Shown: piece by piece, positions 15,540 through 25,372 of the stretch
Layout: the number at the start of each line of letters is the position of its first letter
How positions within the stretch are numbered: position 1 is the stretch's first letter
Assembly (NCBI GenBank): GCA_934476085.1
Contig: CAKSNE010000004.1
Coordinates: 1 to 64,000 of the forward strand
Direction of reading: 5' to 3'
Length of the DNA: 64,000 bases
Source of the DNA: an uncultured Eubacteriales bacterium
GTDB taxonomy: Bacteria > Bacillota > Clostridia > Oscillospirales > Acutalibacteraceae
Made by a program: the position numbers and the translations under genes
Notes under the pieces: generated by a model
What the model was told of the DNA's origin: nothing
Seen by the model: the letters and a program-made list of their open reading frames with translations, nothing else
Databases searched by the model: none

Positions 15540-18167
15540 ATGGCAAAAAAATATTGCTATCTTTTCTCAGAAGGTAATGCCACTATGAGAGAACTTCTCG
15601 GTGGTAAAGGTGCTAACCTCGCTGAGATGACAAACATCGGTCTTCCTGTACCACAGGGATTCACAATCACAACTGAAGCTTGTACTCAATATTATGAAGA
15701 CGGCCGTCAGATCAACGCTGACATTATGGCTGAAATCAACGAGTACATTGAAAAAATGGAAGGTATCACCGGCAAAAAATTCGGTGACAAAGAAAATCCA
15801 CTCTTAGTTTCAGTTCGTTCAGGTGCTAGAGCTTCTATGCCTGGTATGATGGATACAATCCTTAACTTAGGTCTTAACGAAGATGTTGTTGAAGTTATCG
15901 CTAAAAAATCAGGCAACGCTAGATGGGCTTGGGACTGCTACAGAAGATTTATCCAAATGTATTCTGACGTTGTTATGGAAGTTGGTAAGAAATACTTTGA
16001 AGAGCTTATCGACAAAATGAAAGCTAAAAAAGGCGTTCAATTTGACGTTGAACTTACTGCTGAAGACTTAAAAGAATTAGCTTCACAATTCAAAGATGAA
16101 TATAAAGAAAAAATCGGCGAAGACTTCCCTACTGATCCAAAAGAACAGTTAATGGGCGCTGTTAAAGCCGTATTCCGTTCATGGGATAACCCACGTGCTA
16201 ACGTTTACCGTCGTGACAACGATATTCCTTATTCATGGGGTACTGCTGTTAACGTACAGTCAATGGCTTTCGGTAACATGGGTGATGATTGCGGTACCGG
16301 TGTTGCATTTACTCGTGACCCTGCTACCGGTGAGAAAAAACTTATGGGTGAGTTCCTTATCAACGCACAAGGTGAAGACGTTGTTGCTGGTGTTAGAACT
16401 CCAATGCCTATTTCACAAATGGCTGAAAAATTCCCTGAAGCTTTTGCTCAGTTCCAAGATGTTTGCAAACTTCTCGAAGATCATTACAGAGATATGCAAG
16501 ACATGGAATTCACTGTTGAAAACAAAAAACTTTACATGTTACAAACTCGTAACGGTAAAAGAACTGCACAAGCTGCTTTACAAATCGCTTGTGATTTAGT
16601 TGACGAAGGTATGAGAACTGAAGAAGAAGCAGTTGCTATGATCGATCCTCGTAACCTTGATACACTTCTTCACCCACAGTTTGATGCTGCTGCATTGAAA
16701 GCTGCTACTCCTGTTGGTAAAGGTCTTGGCGCTTCTCCTGGTGCTGCTTGCGGTAAAGTTGTATTTACTGCTGACGACGCTGTTGAATGGGCTGCTAAAG
16801 GCGAAAAAGTTGTTCTCGTTCGTCTTGAAACTTCACCTGAAGATATTACAGGTATGAAAGCTTCACAAGGTATCTTAACTGTTCGTGGCGGTATGACTTC
16901 TCACGCTGCCGTTGTTGCTCGTGGTATGGGTACTTGCTGTGTATCTGGTTGCGGCGACATCGCAATGGACGAAGATAACAAAAAATTCACTCTCGCTGGT
17001 AAAGAATATCACGAAGGTGATTACATTTCTATTGATGGTTCAACAGGTAACATCTATGATGGTCTTATCCCAACAGTTGATGCTACTATCGCCGGTACAT
17101 TCGGTAGAATTATGGATTGGGCTGATAAATACAGAACTCTTAAAGTTCGTACAAACGCTGATACTCCTGCTGACGCTAAGAAAGCTAGAGAGCTCGGTGC
17201 TGAAGGTATCGGTCTTTGCCGTACAGAGCATATGTTCTTCGAAGAAGACAGAATTGCAGCTTTCAGAGAAATGATCTGCTCAGATACTGTTGAAGAAAGA
17301 GAAGCTGCTCTTGAAAAAATTCTTCCTTATCAACAAGGCGACTTTGAAGCTCTTTATGAAGCACTCGAAGGCTGCCCTGTAACTATTCGTTTCTTGGATC
17401 CACCTCTACATGAGTTCGTTCCAACTGAAGAAGCTGATATTAAGAAACTCGCTGACGCTCAAGGCAAATCAGTAGAAGAAATCAAAACTCTTATTGATTC
17501 ATTACATGAGTTCAACCCAATGATGGGTCACCGTGGTTGCCGTCTTGCTGTAACATATCCTGAAATTGCAAAAATGCAAACTAAGGCTGTTATCCGTGCT
17601 GCAATCAATGTTAAAAAAGCTCATGCTGATTGGAACGTTTGCCCTGAAATCATGATCCCATTGATCTGTGATGTTAAAGAGTTGAAAAACGTTAAAAAGG
17701 TTGTTGTTGATACTGCTGACGCTGAAATCGCTGCTGCTGGTATTGACCTTGAATATGAAGTAGGTACAATGATCGAAATTCCTAGAGCTGCATTAACAGC
17801 TGACGAAATCGCTAAAGAAGCTGACTTCTTCTGCTTCGGTACTAACGACTTAACTCAGATGACATACGGTTTCTCTCGTGATGACGCCGGTAAGTTCTTA
17901 GATGCTTACTATGATGCTAAGATCTTCGAGAACGATCCATTCGCTAAACTTGACCAAGTTGGTGTTGGTAAATTAATGGAGACAGCTATTAAGCTTGGTA
18001 AACCTGTTAATCCAAAACTCCACATTGGTATCTGTGGCGAACACGGCGGCGACCCTTCTTCTGTTGAGTTCTGCCATAAGATTGGTCTTGATTATGTATC
18101 TTGCTCACCATTCCGTGTGCCAATCGCTAGACTTGCTGCTGCTCAAGCTGCAATCGCAAGCAAATAA
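15540..18167 (+). CDS. ppdK: Pyruvate, phosphate dikinase
   Basis: Interconverts pyruvate, ATP and phosphate with phosphoenolpyruvate, AMP and pyrophosphate; in fermentative anaerobes it works in glycolysis or in anaplerotic metabolism. The 875-residue length is standard. The N-terminal ATP-grasp domain includes 'LGGKGANLAEMTNIGLPVPQGF' (quoted in part: GGKGANLAEMTNIGLP). The swivelling domain has the phosphocarrier His in 'GGMTSHAAVVARGMG', and the TIM-barrel contains 'GHRGCRLAVTYPEI' and 'GICGEHGGDP' with the catalytic Cys. Codon use is smoother than in neighbours, richer in GGT, GCT and CTT, as expected for high expression. It is monocistronic. Confidence 0.98.
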   Translation: MAKKYCYLFSEGNATMRELLGGKGANLAEMTNIGLPVPQGFTITTEACTQYYEDGRQINADIMAEINEYIEKMEGITGKKFGDKENPLLVSVRSGARASMPGMMDTILNLGLNEDVVEVIAKKSGNARWAWDCYRRFIQMYSDVVMEVGKKYFEELIDKMKAKKGVQFDVELTAEDLKELASQFKDEYKEKIGEDFPTDPKEQLMGAVKAVFRSWDNPRANVYRRDNDIPYSWGTAVNVQSMAFGNMGDDCGTGVAFTRDPATGEKKLMGEFLINAQGEDVVAGVRTPMPISQMAEKFPEAFAQFQDVCKLLEDHYRDMQDMEFTVENKKLYMLQTRNGKRTAQAALQIACDLVDEGMRTEEEAVAMIDPRNLDTLLHPQFDAAALKAATPVGKGLGASPGAACGKVVFTADDAVEWAAKGEKVVLVRLETSPEDITGMKASQGILTVRGGMTSHAAVVARGMGTCCVSGCGDIAMDEDNKKFTLAGKEYHEGDYISIDGSTGNIYDGLIPTVDATIAGTFGRIMDWADKYRTLKVRTNADTPADAKKARELGAEGIGLCRTEHMFFEEDRIAAFREMICSDTVEEREAALEKILPYQQGDFEALYEALEGCPVTIRFLDPPLHEFVPTEEADIKKLADAQGKSVEEIKTLIDSLHEFNPMMGHRGCRLAVTYPEIAKMQTKAVIRAAINVKKAHADWNVCPEIMIPLICDVKELKNVKKVVVDTADAEIAAAGIDLEYEVGTMIEIPRAALTADEIAKEADFFCFGTNDLTQMTYGFSRDDAGKFLDAYYDAKIFENDPFAKLDQVGVGKLMETAIKLGKPVNPKLHIGICGEHGGDPSSVEFCHKIGLDYVSCSPFRVPIARLAAAQAAIASK

Positions 18168-18183
18168 TCAATTTACGTTTAAT

Positions 18184-18219
18184 AAAAATACTGCTGATAA
18201 TTTCAGCAGTATTTTTTAT
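18184..18219 (+). terminator. Terminator of ppdK
   Basis: Perfect hairpin AAAAATACTGCTGA / TCAGCAGTATTTTT with a five-base loop and T-run. Confidence 0.9.
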
Positions 18220-18245
18220 TAATAATTTTGAAAGGGGATTTATTT

Positions 18246-18779
18246 ATGCAGTTAATAGAAGCTTATAAAAAGTTTTGGTTAAATTACGCTAATTTTAGCG
18301 GAAGAACTCGCAGATCTGACTACTGGTTCTATGTTTTAGCTAATTTAATTATTAGTTTTGCTTTAAACATTCTTTTAAGATTATCTCAATATTCAATAGT
18401 AGGAACTTTGATTATTTCTTTTTTTTCATCACTATATTATTTGTCTATCATTGTCCCATCTATTGCAATTTGTATTAGAAGATTACATGACATAGGCAAA
18501 AGCGGAGCATATTTCTTATTTTTCTTAATTCCACTTGTCGGTCAAATTATGCTTATAGTATGGTATGCTACCGATAGTCAACCCGGTGTTAATCAATACG
18601 GTGTTAGTGAAAAATATCCTAATGCTGTTCCATATCAACAGCCATATAATCAACAAGCTCAAAATAATACACAACCGAATTGGACTTACAGCGATCACCC
18701 AAACTACTGCAAACATTGCGGAAACAAGGTTAAATTCAACGAAAAATTTTGTCCGAAATGTGGCACTAAATTAAAATAA
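18246..18779 (+). CDS. DUF805 membrane protein with C-terminal zinc ribbon
   Basis: A 177-residue protein. The start 'YKKFWLNYANFSGRTRRSDYWF' (quoted in part: NFSGRTRRSDYWF) and the later 'RRLHDIGKSGAYFLFFLIPLVG' (quoted in part: RRLHDIGKSGAY) define DUF805, with three to four membrane segments. A Gln/Asn-rich linker follows, then a zinc ribbon 'YCKHCGNKV' and 'FCPKCGTKL' at the very end. The start is the ATG at 18246, which has AAAGGGG just before it; a TTG at 18228 overlaps that site and is rejected. Function is unknown; DUF805 proteins are common, uncharacterised inner-membrane proteins. Confidence 0.88.
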   Translation: MQLIEAYKKFWLNYANFSGRTRRSDYWFYVLANLIISFALNILLRLSQYSIVGTLIISFFSSLYYLSIIVPSIAICIRRLHDIGKSGAYFLFFLIPLVGQIMLIVWYATDSQPGVNQYGVSEKYPNAVPYQQPYNQQAQNNTQPNWTYSDHPNYCKHCGNKVKFNEKFCPKCGTKLK

Positions 18780-18791
18780 AAATATAAAATT

Positions 18792-18828
18792 AGGACTGCA
18801 ATCTATAATAGATTGCAGTCCTTTTTTA
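18792..18828 (+). terminator. Terminator of the DUF805 gene
   Basis: Perfect hairpin AGGACTGCAATCTA / TAGATTGCAGTCCT with a T-run. It converges with the rplQ terminator next to it. Confidence 0.9.
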
Positions 18829-18833
18829 CACAC

Positions 18834-18867
18834 AAAAAAACCTATGCAATAAATTGCATAGGTTTTT
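18834..18867 (-). terminator. Terminator of the ribosomal protein cluster
   Basis: Hairpin AAAAACCTATGCAA / TTGCATAGGTTTTT after rplQ, giving a U-tract on the minus strand. Confidence 0.88.
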
Positions 18868-18879
18868 AAAATGTTTAAC

Positions 18880-19224
18880 TTATTTAATAAGTTCGATTAT
18901 TGCCATTTCAGCAGCGTCGCCTCTACGAGGACCGATTTTAGTGATTCTTGTATAACCACCGTTTTTGTCACTGTAAGATGGGGCGATTTCGTTGAAAAGT
19001 TTTGTAACAACGTCTTCTTTTGTTACAAAAGCCATAACTTTACGACGAGCATTTAAGTCGTTAGTTTTAGCAATAGTAATATATTTTTCAGCCATATTGC
19101 GAACTTCTTTTGCACGAGTTACAGTTGTTTCAATTCTGCCATTTTCATAGAGAAAAGTAACCATAGCTCTAAGCATTGCTTTACGCTGATCGCTTGTTCT
19201 GCCGAGTTTTCTTGTACCTGGCAT
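18880..19224 (-). CDS. rplQ: Ribosomal protein L17
   Basis: Large-subunit protein near the exit tunnel. The 114 residues start '[19 protein letters not shown]', matching the RKLGR signature, although the usual His of the 'S-x-H-R' part is Gln here. It ends with the conserved '[21 protein letters not shown]'-type tail (quoted in part: [12 protein letters not shown]). It is the last gene of the cluster, 37 bp after rpoA, as in most Firmicutes. Confidence 0.97.
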   Translation of the reverse strand: MPGTRKLGRTSDQRKAMLRAMVTFLYENGRIETTVTRAKEVRNMAEKYITIAKTNDLNARRKVMAFVTKEDVVTKLFNEIAPSYSDKNGGYTRITKIGPRRGDAAEMAIIELIK

Positions 19225-19261
19225 TTAACTCACTCCTTTTCAGTTGTGTAAAAAAGAATTT

Positions 19262-20209
19262 TTATTCTTCCTCTTTGCGAAGTCCAAAGCCCAAAGATTC
19301 AAGCTTATGAATAACTTCTTCAAGTGATTTTCTACCGAGATTACGAACCTTCATCATATCTTCTTCAGATTTCATTGTAAGGTCTTCAACTGTGTTGATA
19401 CCTGCTCTCTTTAAGCAGTTAAAACTACGAACTGAAAGGTCAAGTTCCTCAATGGTCATCTCAAGAACCTTTTCTTTAGCATTATCGTCTTTTTCAACCA
19501 TAATGTCGCCATCTAAGCATTCTTCAGAAAGGTCAACGAACAAGTTGAGATGTTCAGTGAGCACCTTGGCTGCTAGCGCAATTGCCTCTTGTGCAGAGAT
19601 AGTACCGTTAGTCCAAACATCAATTGTAAGTTTATCAAAGTCAGTAACCTGACCAACACGAGTGTCGGAAACATTAAAATTCACTTTAGTAACAGGCGTA
19701 TAGATTGAGTCTACCGGAAGAACACCGATAACCGGTTGTGCCTGTTTATTTTTCTCAGCAGGAACATAACCGCGTCCCTTGTCGATAGTAAGCTCCATAA
19801 AGAGTTTACCACCCTCTGAGAGTGTTGCGATATGCAAATCAGGATTAAGAATCTCTACTTCGGAATCGCTCTTAACGTCACCTGCGGTAACTTCACAAGG
19901 ACCTTCAGCTTCAATATAGCAAACCTTTGGCGAATCCCCGTGAATTTTAGCAGTGAGGCCTTTGATGTTGAGAACAATCTCTGTTACATCCTCTTTAACA
20001 TCCGGAATTATTGAAAACTCATGCACAACGCCATCTATTTTAATCGAAGTAACTGCAACACCTGGAAGTGATGAAAGCAGTACGCGACGAAGGCTGTTGC
20101 CAAGTGTTATACCAAATCCTCTTTCAAGCGGCTCAATGGAAAATCTACCGTAAGAACCGTCTTCAGCTAACTCTTCAGCTTCTATTCTTGGCTTTTCGAT
20201 TTCAATCAT
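19262..20209 (-). CDS. rpoA: DNA-directed RNA polymerase subunit alpha
   Basis: Scaffold subunit that dimerises to start RNA polymerase assembly. The 315 residues show an N-terminal assembly domain with '[20 protein letters not shown]' (about 28-47) and an alpha-CTD (about 245-315) with '[20 protein letters not shown]' and '[10 protein letters not shown]', which contacts UP-element DNA and activators. It lies between rpsD and rplQ as expected. The 90-bp gap from rpsD holds two small hairpins. Confidence 0.98.
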   Translation of the reverse strand: MIEIEKPRIEAEELAEDGSYGRFSIEPLERGFGITLGNSLRRVLLSSLPGVAVTSIKIDGVVHEFSIIPDVKEDVTEIVLNIKGLTAKIHGDSPKVCYIEAEGPCEVTAGDVKSDSEVEILNPDLHIATLSEGGKLFMELTIDKGRGYVPAEKNKQAQPVIGVLPVDSIYTPVTKVNFNVSDTRVGQVTDFDKLTIDVWTNGTISAQEAIALAAKVLTEHLNLFVDLSEECLDGDIMVEKDDNAKEKVLEMTIEELDLSVRSFNCLKRAGINTVEDLTMKSEEDMMKVRNLGRKSLEEVIHKLESLGFGLRKEEE

Positions 20210-20299
20210 TCAAAATCCTCCTTCTAACAGGTGAATACCTGTCTTTTTGTAGGCAGAATAACCTGCCGATATTGGAAAAATTGTATTTTAATAAGATTA
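20210..20299 (-). other. rpsD-rpoA intergenic spacer with two small hairpins
   Basis: On the minus strand two stems follow each other: GGCAG-GTTATT-CTGCC and ACAGGT-ATTC-ACCTGT, placed just before the rpoA ribosome-binding site AGAAGGAGG. Neither has a U-tract. They could be processing sites or modulate rpoA translation; this is inference. Confidence 0.45.
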
Positions 20300-20887
20300 T
20301 TATTTAGAATACAACTCGACGATAAGTGACTCTTCAATAGGTGTATCAATATCTTCTCTTAATGGAAGTCTTGTTACAGTACCCTTTGCATTGTCTTTAT
20401 CCAACCAAACAGGAGTTACTCTTGTGCTGCAAACATCAAGAATAGTCTTCATCAATTCAGTTTCTAAAGTTTTTTCTCTAATTTCTACAACATCGCCGGC
20501 TTTAAGTCTGTAAGAAGGGATATTAACCTTCTTGCCATTTACTGTAAAGTGGTTGTGAAGAACCAATTGGCGAGCTTCTTTTCTTGTTCTGCCGAATCCT
20601 AAACGGAAAACAACATTATCAAGACGGGTTTCCAATAAAACCATAAGGTTTGTACCGGTCATACCCTGCATTTTTTGCGCTCTTGCAAAATAAATTCTAA
20701 ATTGTTTTTCAAGAGTACCATAAATGAACTTAGCCTTTTGCTTTTCACGCAATTGACGGCCATATTCGCTCATTTTTCTGTTATTACGCTTTGGCTGTCT
20801 GTTTGACTCTTTATCATAACCCAATTCAGCAGGGCTAATGTCAAGAGCTCTACATCTTTTTAAAACAGGACCTGTATATCTTGCCAT
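20300..20887 (-). CDS. rpsD: Ribosomal protein S4
   Basis: Primary 16S rRNA-binding protein of the 30S body; in Bacillus it represses its own synthesis. The 195 residues carry the S4 RNA-binding domain with 'ETRLDNVVFRLGFGRTRKEA' (about 86-105) and 'LVLHNHFTVNGKKVNIPSY' after it. The N-terminal part lacks the four-Cys zinc motif, so it is the zinc-independent form. Here it sits in the alpha operon between rpsK and rpoA. Confidence 0.97.
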   Translation of the reverse strand: MARYTGPVLKRCRALDISPAELGYDKESNRQPKRNNRKMSEYGRQLREKQKAKFIYGTLEKQFRIYFARAQKMQGMTGTNLMVLLETRLDNVVFRLGFGRTRKEARQLVLHNHFTVNGKKVNIPSYRLKAGDVVEIREKTLETELMKTILDVCSTRVTPVWLDKDNAKGTVTRLPLREDIDTPIEESLIVELYSK

Positions 20888-20911
20888 TTAATAAGCACCT
20901 CCTAAAATTAA

Positions 20912-21310
20912 TTATACTCGTCTTCTTTTTGGTGGGCGGCAACCGTTATGTGGGATTGGAGTAACATCTTTAATAAGACTAACTTCCAAACCTGCTGTTT
21001 GCAATGCTCTGATTGCAGCTTCACGGCCTGCTCCCGGACCTTTAACAAATACTTCAACTGTCTTTAAGCCATGCTCCATAGCAGCCTTTGCAGCTGTTTC
21101 AGCAGCAGATTGAGCGGCAAACGGAGTTGATTTTTTAGAACCTCTGAAGCCTAATTCACCTGCTGAAGCCCAAGAAAGTGTGTTTCCTTGAGTATCTGAA
21201 ATGGTGACAATAGTATTGTTGAAGGTTGACTGAATATGTGCACTGCCACGCTCGATATTCTTCTTCTCGCGGCGGCGACGGGATGCTGTTTTTGTACCCT
21301 TTGTTGCCAT
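20912..21310 (-). CDS. rpsK: Ribosomal protein S11
   Basis: 30S platform protein near the mRNA exit. At 132 residues it has normal length, with '[16 protein letters not shown]' in the first third and the nearly invariant tail '[18 protein letters not shown]'. It follows rpsM by 15 bp in the alpha operon. Confidence 0.98.
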   Translation of the reverse strand: MATKGTKTASRRRREKKNIERGSAHIQSTFNNTIVTISDTQGNTLSWASAGELGFRGSKKSTPFAAQSAAETAAKAAMEHGLKTVEVFVKGPGAGREAAIRALQTAGLEVSLIKDVTPIPHNGCRPPKRRRV

Positions 21311-21325
21311 ACTTTAAACCCTCTC

Positions 21326-21694
21326 TTACTTCTTCTTGTTAGCAATAGTCTTTTTAGGACCTTTGCGTGTTCTTGCATTTGTTTTTGAACGCTGACCTCT
21401 TACAGGAAGTCCTTTACGGTGACGAAGACCTCTGTAACTACCAATTTCGATAAGTCTTTTAATATCGAATGCAATATCTCTTCTGAGGTCACCCTCAACG
21501 CTTACATTGTGATCGATATACTCACGAAGTTTTGCTACATCGTCTTCAGTAAGATCCTTACATCTAACATCAGGATCTACGCCTGTTTCAGCCAAAATCT
21601 TTTTTGATGTTGTAAGACCGATACCAAAAATATAGGTAAGTCCAATTTCTACTCGCTTGTTATTAGGCAAGTCAACACCGGAAATTCGTGCCAT
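21326..21694 (-). CDS. rpsM: Ribosomal protein S13
   Basis: 30S head protein that touches 50S bridges and P-site tRNA. The 122 residues begin '[19 protein letters not shown]' and end with the basic tail containing '[19 protein letters not shown]'. The order infA-rpmJ-rpsM-rpsK-rpsD-rpoA-rplQ is the standard Firmicute alpha operon. Confidence 0.98.
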   Translation of the reverse strand: MARISGVDLPNNKRVEIGLTYIFGIGLTTSKKILAETGVDPDVRCKDLTEDDVAKLREYIDHNVSVEGDLRRDIAFDIKRLIEIGSYRGLRHRKGLPVRGQRSKTNARTRKGPKKTIANKKK

Positions 21695-21724
21695 TTTACT
21701 TACACCTCCGAAAAAATTATCGCC

Positions 21725-21838
21725 TTAACCCTGGCGTTGTTTGTGTTTTGGGTTTTCACAGATAACCATGACTTTACCCTTGCGTTTAATGACTTTGCAT
21801 TTTTCGCACATTTTTTTAACAGAAGGTCTGACCTTCAT
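21725..21838 (-). CDS. rpmJ: Ribosomal protein L36, zinc-binding form
   Basis: A 37-residue 50S protein beginning '[20 protein letters not shown]' and ending '[10 protein letters not shown]'. The C-x2-C pair (residues 11 and 14), Cys27 and His32 make a zinc site, so this is the C+ type. The ATG at 21838 has AAAGGA nine bases upstream; an upstream in-frame ATG at 21847-21849 would overlap that site. Position between infA and rpsM is canonical. Confidence 0.95.
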   Translation of the reverse strand: MKVRPSVKKMCEKCKVIKRKGKVMVICENPKHKQRQG

Positions 21839-21907
21839 TCTAATCATTCCTTTCGCTTAAACAAAAGACCGATTTTTATATTAAAATTTCGGATTTAGTT
21901 TGTTATC

Positions 21908-22126
21908 CTACTTTGAACGCCATGTAATGCGTCCTTTTGTTAAATCATAAGGTGACATTTCAACTGTAACCTTATCGCCCGGAAGAATACGAATATAATT
22001 CATTCTTAACTTACCGGATATGTGGGCTGAAATAATGTGACCGTTTTGAAGCTCAACTTTAAAAGTTGCATTAGGTAAAGCTTCAACAACAGTACCTTGT
22101 AATTCAATATTATCCGCTTTGGCCAT
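21908..22126 (-). CDS. infA: Translation initiation factor IF-1
   Basis: A 72-residue OB-fold protein that occupies the A site during 30S initiation. It starts '[19 protein letters not shown]' and ends '[15 protein letters not shown]', both diagnostic. It lies 18 bp after map, the usual Firmicute order. Confidence 0.98.
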   Translation of the reverse strand: MAKADNIELQGTVVEALPNATFKVELQNGHIISAHISGKLRMNYIRILPGDKVTVEMSPYDLTKGRITWRSK

Positions 22127-22144
22127 AACTTTTACCTCCCAATA

Positions 22145-22912
22145 TTACTTTTTTCCACAGTAGTCCGCATCAGTTAAAATCAACGGACCGTTTTTTGTTA
22201 TAGCAACGCTGTGTTCAAAGTGTGCTGATAGTTCGCCATCCTGTGTTACCACAGTCCAACCGTCTTTCAGCGTTCTGACACCGGGTTTACCGACGTTTAT
22301 CATCGGCTCAATGGCTAATGTCATGCCCGGTAATAAGCGTACACCATGACCGGCTCTACCGTAATTCGGTACTTCCGGATCTTCGTGCAGTCTCGCGCCT
22401 ACTCCATGTCCCACAAATTCTCTGACCACCGAGTAACCGCGCGCCTCAACATACTCTTGGACAGCTGAAGAAATATCGCCGAGTCTTCCGCCAACTTGTG
22501 CTTTTTCGATACCTTTATAAAGGCTCTCTTTAGTCACTTCTATCAGCCGCTTTGCTTTTTCGGAAACATCTCCGCAAGCAAATGTGGCAGCGTTATCGCC
22601 GTTATATCCTTCATAAACTGCACCCAAATCAACACTAACAATATCGCCCGATTTAAGAACAGTGTCCTTACTAGGTATGCCATGGATAATTTGATCATTT
22701 ATGGAAATGCATGCACTCGCAGGGAAACCATTGTAGTTAAGAAAGCCCGGCTTTGCGTTTTGACTTAATATATAGTCGTATGCAATTTTATCCAACTCGT
22801 AAGTTGTAATGCCGGGTTTCACGTTTTCTCCTACAAGACGCAGTGCCATAGCGGAAATTCTTCCGGCTTCCCTCATGATTTCAATCTCACGAGAAGTTTT
22901 TAGCACTATCAT
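22145..22912 (-). CDS. map: Methionine aminopeptidase, type I
   Basis: Removes the initiator Met from nascent proteins. The 255 residues carry the dimetal site: Asp in 'VSVDLGAVYEGYNGDNA', His in 'GHGVGARLHEDPEVPNYG', and Glu in 'AIEPMIN' and 'AHFEHSVAI'. No N-terminal zinc-finger extension is present. It follows adk with two bases between stop and start, suggesting coupled translation. Confidence 0.97.
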   Translation of the reverse strand: MIVLKTSREIEIMREAGRISAMALRLVGENVKPGITTYELDKIAYDYILSQNAKPGFLNYNGFPASACISINDQIIHGIPSKDTVLKSGDIVSVDLGAVYEGYNGDNAATFACGDVSEKAKRLIEVTKESLYKGIEKAQVGGRLGDISSAVQEYVEARGYSVVREFVGHGVGARLHEDPEVPNYGRAGHGVRLLPGMTLAIEPMINVGKPGVRTLKDGWTVVTQDGELSAHFEHSVAITKNGPLILTDADYCGKK

Positions 22913-22914
22913 GC

Positions 22915-23547
22915 TTAATCCTCCAAAGCTTTAAAGGTCAACGCAGTTGTATCTGCAACCTCTTCCTGACCTTCAACAATTTTTAAGATACCTTTTTCAG
23001 CATAAAAATCTTTAAGTGGCTCTGTTTGTTCATGATAAACATTAAGTCTGTCAAGAACTACTTCAGGTTTATCATCTTTTCTGATAATAAGCTCTGCACC
23101 ACAAGCATTACAAATGCCTTCTTTTTGAGGTTTCTTATATTCAACATGGTAAGAAGCACCGCAATCAGGGCAAACTCGACGGCCTGACATTCTTTCAGCG
23201 ATTTTTTCATCACTAACTTCAATGTCGATAACTCTGTCAATTTTGATACCCATATTGTCAAGAGCTTCAGCCTGTGGAATTGTTCTTGGAAAACCATCAA
23301 GGATAAATCCTTTTTGGCAATCATCTTCTGAAAGACGATCTTTAATAATACCAATAACAACTTCATCAGGAACCAATTTACCGGATTCGATAAAAGACTT
23401 AGCTTTAAGTCCCATCTCGGTTTCGTTTTTCAAAGCTTCACGAATGATATTACCTGTTGAAATTGTAGGAATACCTAACTTTTCGCTAACTTTTTCTGCC
23501 TGTGTACCTTTACCGGCACCAGGAGCTCCGAGAAAAATTAATTTCAT
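22915..23547 (-). CDS. adk: Adenylate kinase, zinc-containing long form
   Basis: Balances ATP, ADP and AMP. The start is set at the ATG giving 'MKLIFLGAPGAGKGTQAEK', because an AGGTGG site lies about eight bases upstream; a GTG four codons earlier overlaps that site. The 210 residues contain the P-loop GAPGAGKGT, 'DGFPRT' and a LID domain with four cysteines, 'CPDCGASYH' and 'CNACGAEL', that bind zinc as in many Gram-positive enzymes. The secY-adk-map order is typical. Confidence 0.97.
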   Translation of the reverse strand: MKLIFLGAPGAGKGTQAEKVSEKLGIPTISTGNIIREALKNETEMGLKAKSFIESGKLVPDEVVIGIIKDRLSEDDCQKGFILDGFPRTIPQAEALDNMGIKIDRVIDIEVSDEKIAERMSGRRVCPDCGASYHVEYKKPQKEGICNACGAELIIRKDDKPEVVLDRLNVYHEQTEPLKDFYAEKGILKIVEGQEEVADTTALTFKALED

Positions 23548-23589
23548 TATTTTATCCACCTTTACTAATTTGGTTAATTACTTCAAAAA

Positions 23590-24906
23590 TTAATCAAGGA
23601 ATCCTTTATAATGACGCATCATCATTTGAGATTCAAGTTGTTGAACTGTGTCGATTGCAACACCAACAACGATAAGTAATGAAGTACCGCCAAGAGATAC
23701 ATCAATTTGCATAAACTGACCGATAACAATTGGAAGAACAGCGATAAAACCTAAGAAAATAGCACCGATAAGTGTAATTCTTGATAAGATATTCTTGATA
23801 AACATTTGAGTTGGTTTACCAGGACGGATACCAGGAATTGCACCGTTGTTTTTTCTTAAATTGTTTGCCATTTCAACCGGATCATATTGGATTGATGTAT
23901 AGAAATAAGCAAAAGCGATAATTAATGCAAAGTAGATAATTGCATAAGACCAGCTCTTATAATCAAGCAATGTTAACACTCTGTACCAGGTGCTTTGAGC
24001 AGCCTCAGCAGTGTTAGGATTCATAAATGTAAGAATCTGCTGTGGAATCATAAGAATTGAACTAGCAAAGATGATAGGCATAACACCTGACATATTAACC
24101 TTGATAGGCATATGTGAGTTTTGTCCACCATACTGTTTTCTACCTACAACACGTTTAGCATATTGAATTGGAATTCTTCTTTCAGCAAATTGCATCCAAA
24201 CGATAAACAATACTACAGCTGCAAGAATAACCAAAACAACGATAACTTCTAACCATTTGCCTGCTGTTGCATAATTGTAAAGAGCAGCAAGACCGGATGG
24301 AAGTCTTGAAATGATACCTGCAAAAAGCAAAATTGAGATACCATTACCTACACCCTTTTCATCAATTCTCTCACCGAGCCACATCATTAATGCAGAACCT
24401 GCGGTAAAGCAAAGAATGATTACGATTGCAGCGAATACTTTTTCGAATGAAGTATCAGCTAAAATGTAGCTTTTGCTGGTGCTTTCTGCTCTTGAAGCAA
24501 ATAGCCACCACCAGAAAGCAGTACCTTGGATAAGACCAAGAATAACTGTAGCAAAACGGGTGTATTTAGCAATCTTTCTCTGTCCTTCTTGACCTTCCTG
24601 AGCTAAACGCTGAAGCGGGCCGATAGCAACAGTTAAAAGTTGCATAATAATTGAAGCGTTAATGTACGGTGTGATTGACATAGCAAAAAGTGCACCGTAG
24701 TTCATCGCACCACCGGTTAAAACATTCAAATAATTAAAGAATGCACCGTTTGTACTATCGTTGAAGAAGCCTTTTAAAGCTTCAACATCGATAAATGGAA
24801 CTGGCAAGTATGAACCGATTCTAAAAACAAGAACGATCATAAGAGTGTAAAGGATTTTCATACGAATTTCCTTTACTCTCCAGGCATTTCGAAGTGTTTC
24901 AAACAT
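23590..24906 (-). CDS. secY: Protein translocase subunit SecY
   Basis: Pore of the Sec translocon in the cytoplasmic membrane. The 438 residues give ten membrane segments, with the SecY motifs 'NASIIMQLLTVAIGPLQRL' (quoted region near 84-102) and 'GTSLLIVVGVAIDTVQQLES' close to the C terminus. It follows rplO by three bases, as in the spc operon. Its partners SecE and SecG are not in the window. Confidence 0.98.
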   Translation of the reverse strand: MFETLRNAWRVKEIRMKILYTLMIVLVFRIGSYLPVPFIDVEALKGFFNDSTNGAFFNYLNVLTGGAMNYGALFAMSITPYINASIIMQLLTVAIGPLQRLAQEGQEGQRKIAKYTRFATVILGLIQGTAFWWWLFASRAESTSKSYILADTSFEKVFAAIVIILCFTAGSALMMWLGERIDEKGVGNGISILLFAGIISRLPSGLAALYNYATAGKWLEVIVVLVILAAVVLFIVWMQFAERRIPIQYAKRVVGRKQYGGQNSHMPIKVNMSGVMPIIFASSILMIPQQILTFMNPNTAEAAQSTWYRVLTLLDYKSWSYAIIYFALIIAFAYFYTSIQYDPVEMANNLRKNNGAIPGIRPGKPTQMFIKNILSRITLIGAIFLGFIAVLPIVIGQFMQIDVSLGGTSLLIVVGVAIDTVQQLESQMMMRHYKGFLD

Positions 24907-24909
24907 AGT

Positions 24910-25350
24910 TTAAACCTCCTCTGCCTTTCCTCCTGCTGTTTCAATCTCCTGCTTAGCAGAAGCTGAAAACGCAGTTGCCTGCACAGTTAATTTTTTAGTA
25001 ATTTTACCATTGCCTAAAACTTTAACACCGTCATAAGCTTTTTTAATGATGCCTTTTTCAACTAATGCTTCAGCATTAACTACTGCACCGTCGTCGAAAG
25101 CATTGAGTGAAGATAAGTTAATAGCAACGATTTTTTTAGCAAAAATATTGTTAAAACCTCTTTTTGGAAGTCGTCTAGCAAGTGGCATCTGACCACCTTC
25201 AAAACCTGGACGAATGCTACCGCCTGAACGAGCTTTTTGACCTTTGTGACCTTTACCGGCAGTCTTACCCTGTCCTGATGCGGCACCTCTACCGATTCTC
25301 TTAGATTCTTTGATTGAACCTTGAGCCGGAGCTAAATCATGAAGTTTCAT
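24910..25350 (-). CDS. rplO: Ribosomal protein L15
   Basis: Late-assembly 50S protein. The 146 residues start '[20 protein letters not shown]' and contain the Gly-rich stretch '[20 protein letters not shown]' and '[17 protein letters not shown]', both typical. It lies between rpmD and secY. Confidence 0.98.
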   Translation of the reverse strand: MKLHDLAPAQGSIKESKRIGRGAASGQGKTAGKGHKGQKARSGGSIRPGFEGGQMPLARRLPKRGFNNIFAKKIVAINLSSLNAFDDGAVVNAEALVEKGIIKKAYDGVKVLGNGKITKKLTVQATAFSASAKQEIETAGGKAEEV

Positions 25351-25372
25351 TTTATTCGCACCTCCTTAAGAA

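Noticed and set aside
16195..17274. Two plus-strand open frames of 120-134 residues inside ppdK
   Set aside because: They are +1/+2 frame shadows of a well-conserved gene and show Leu/Val-rich, low-meaning composition.
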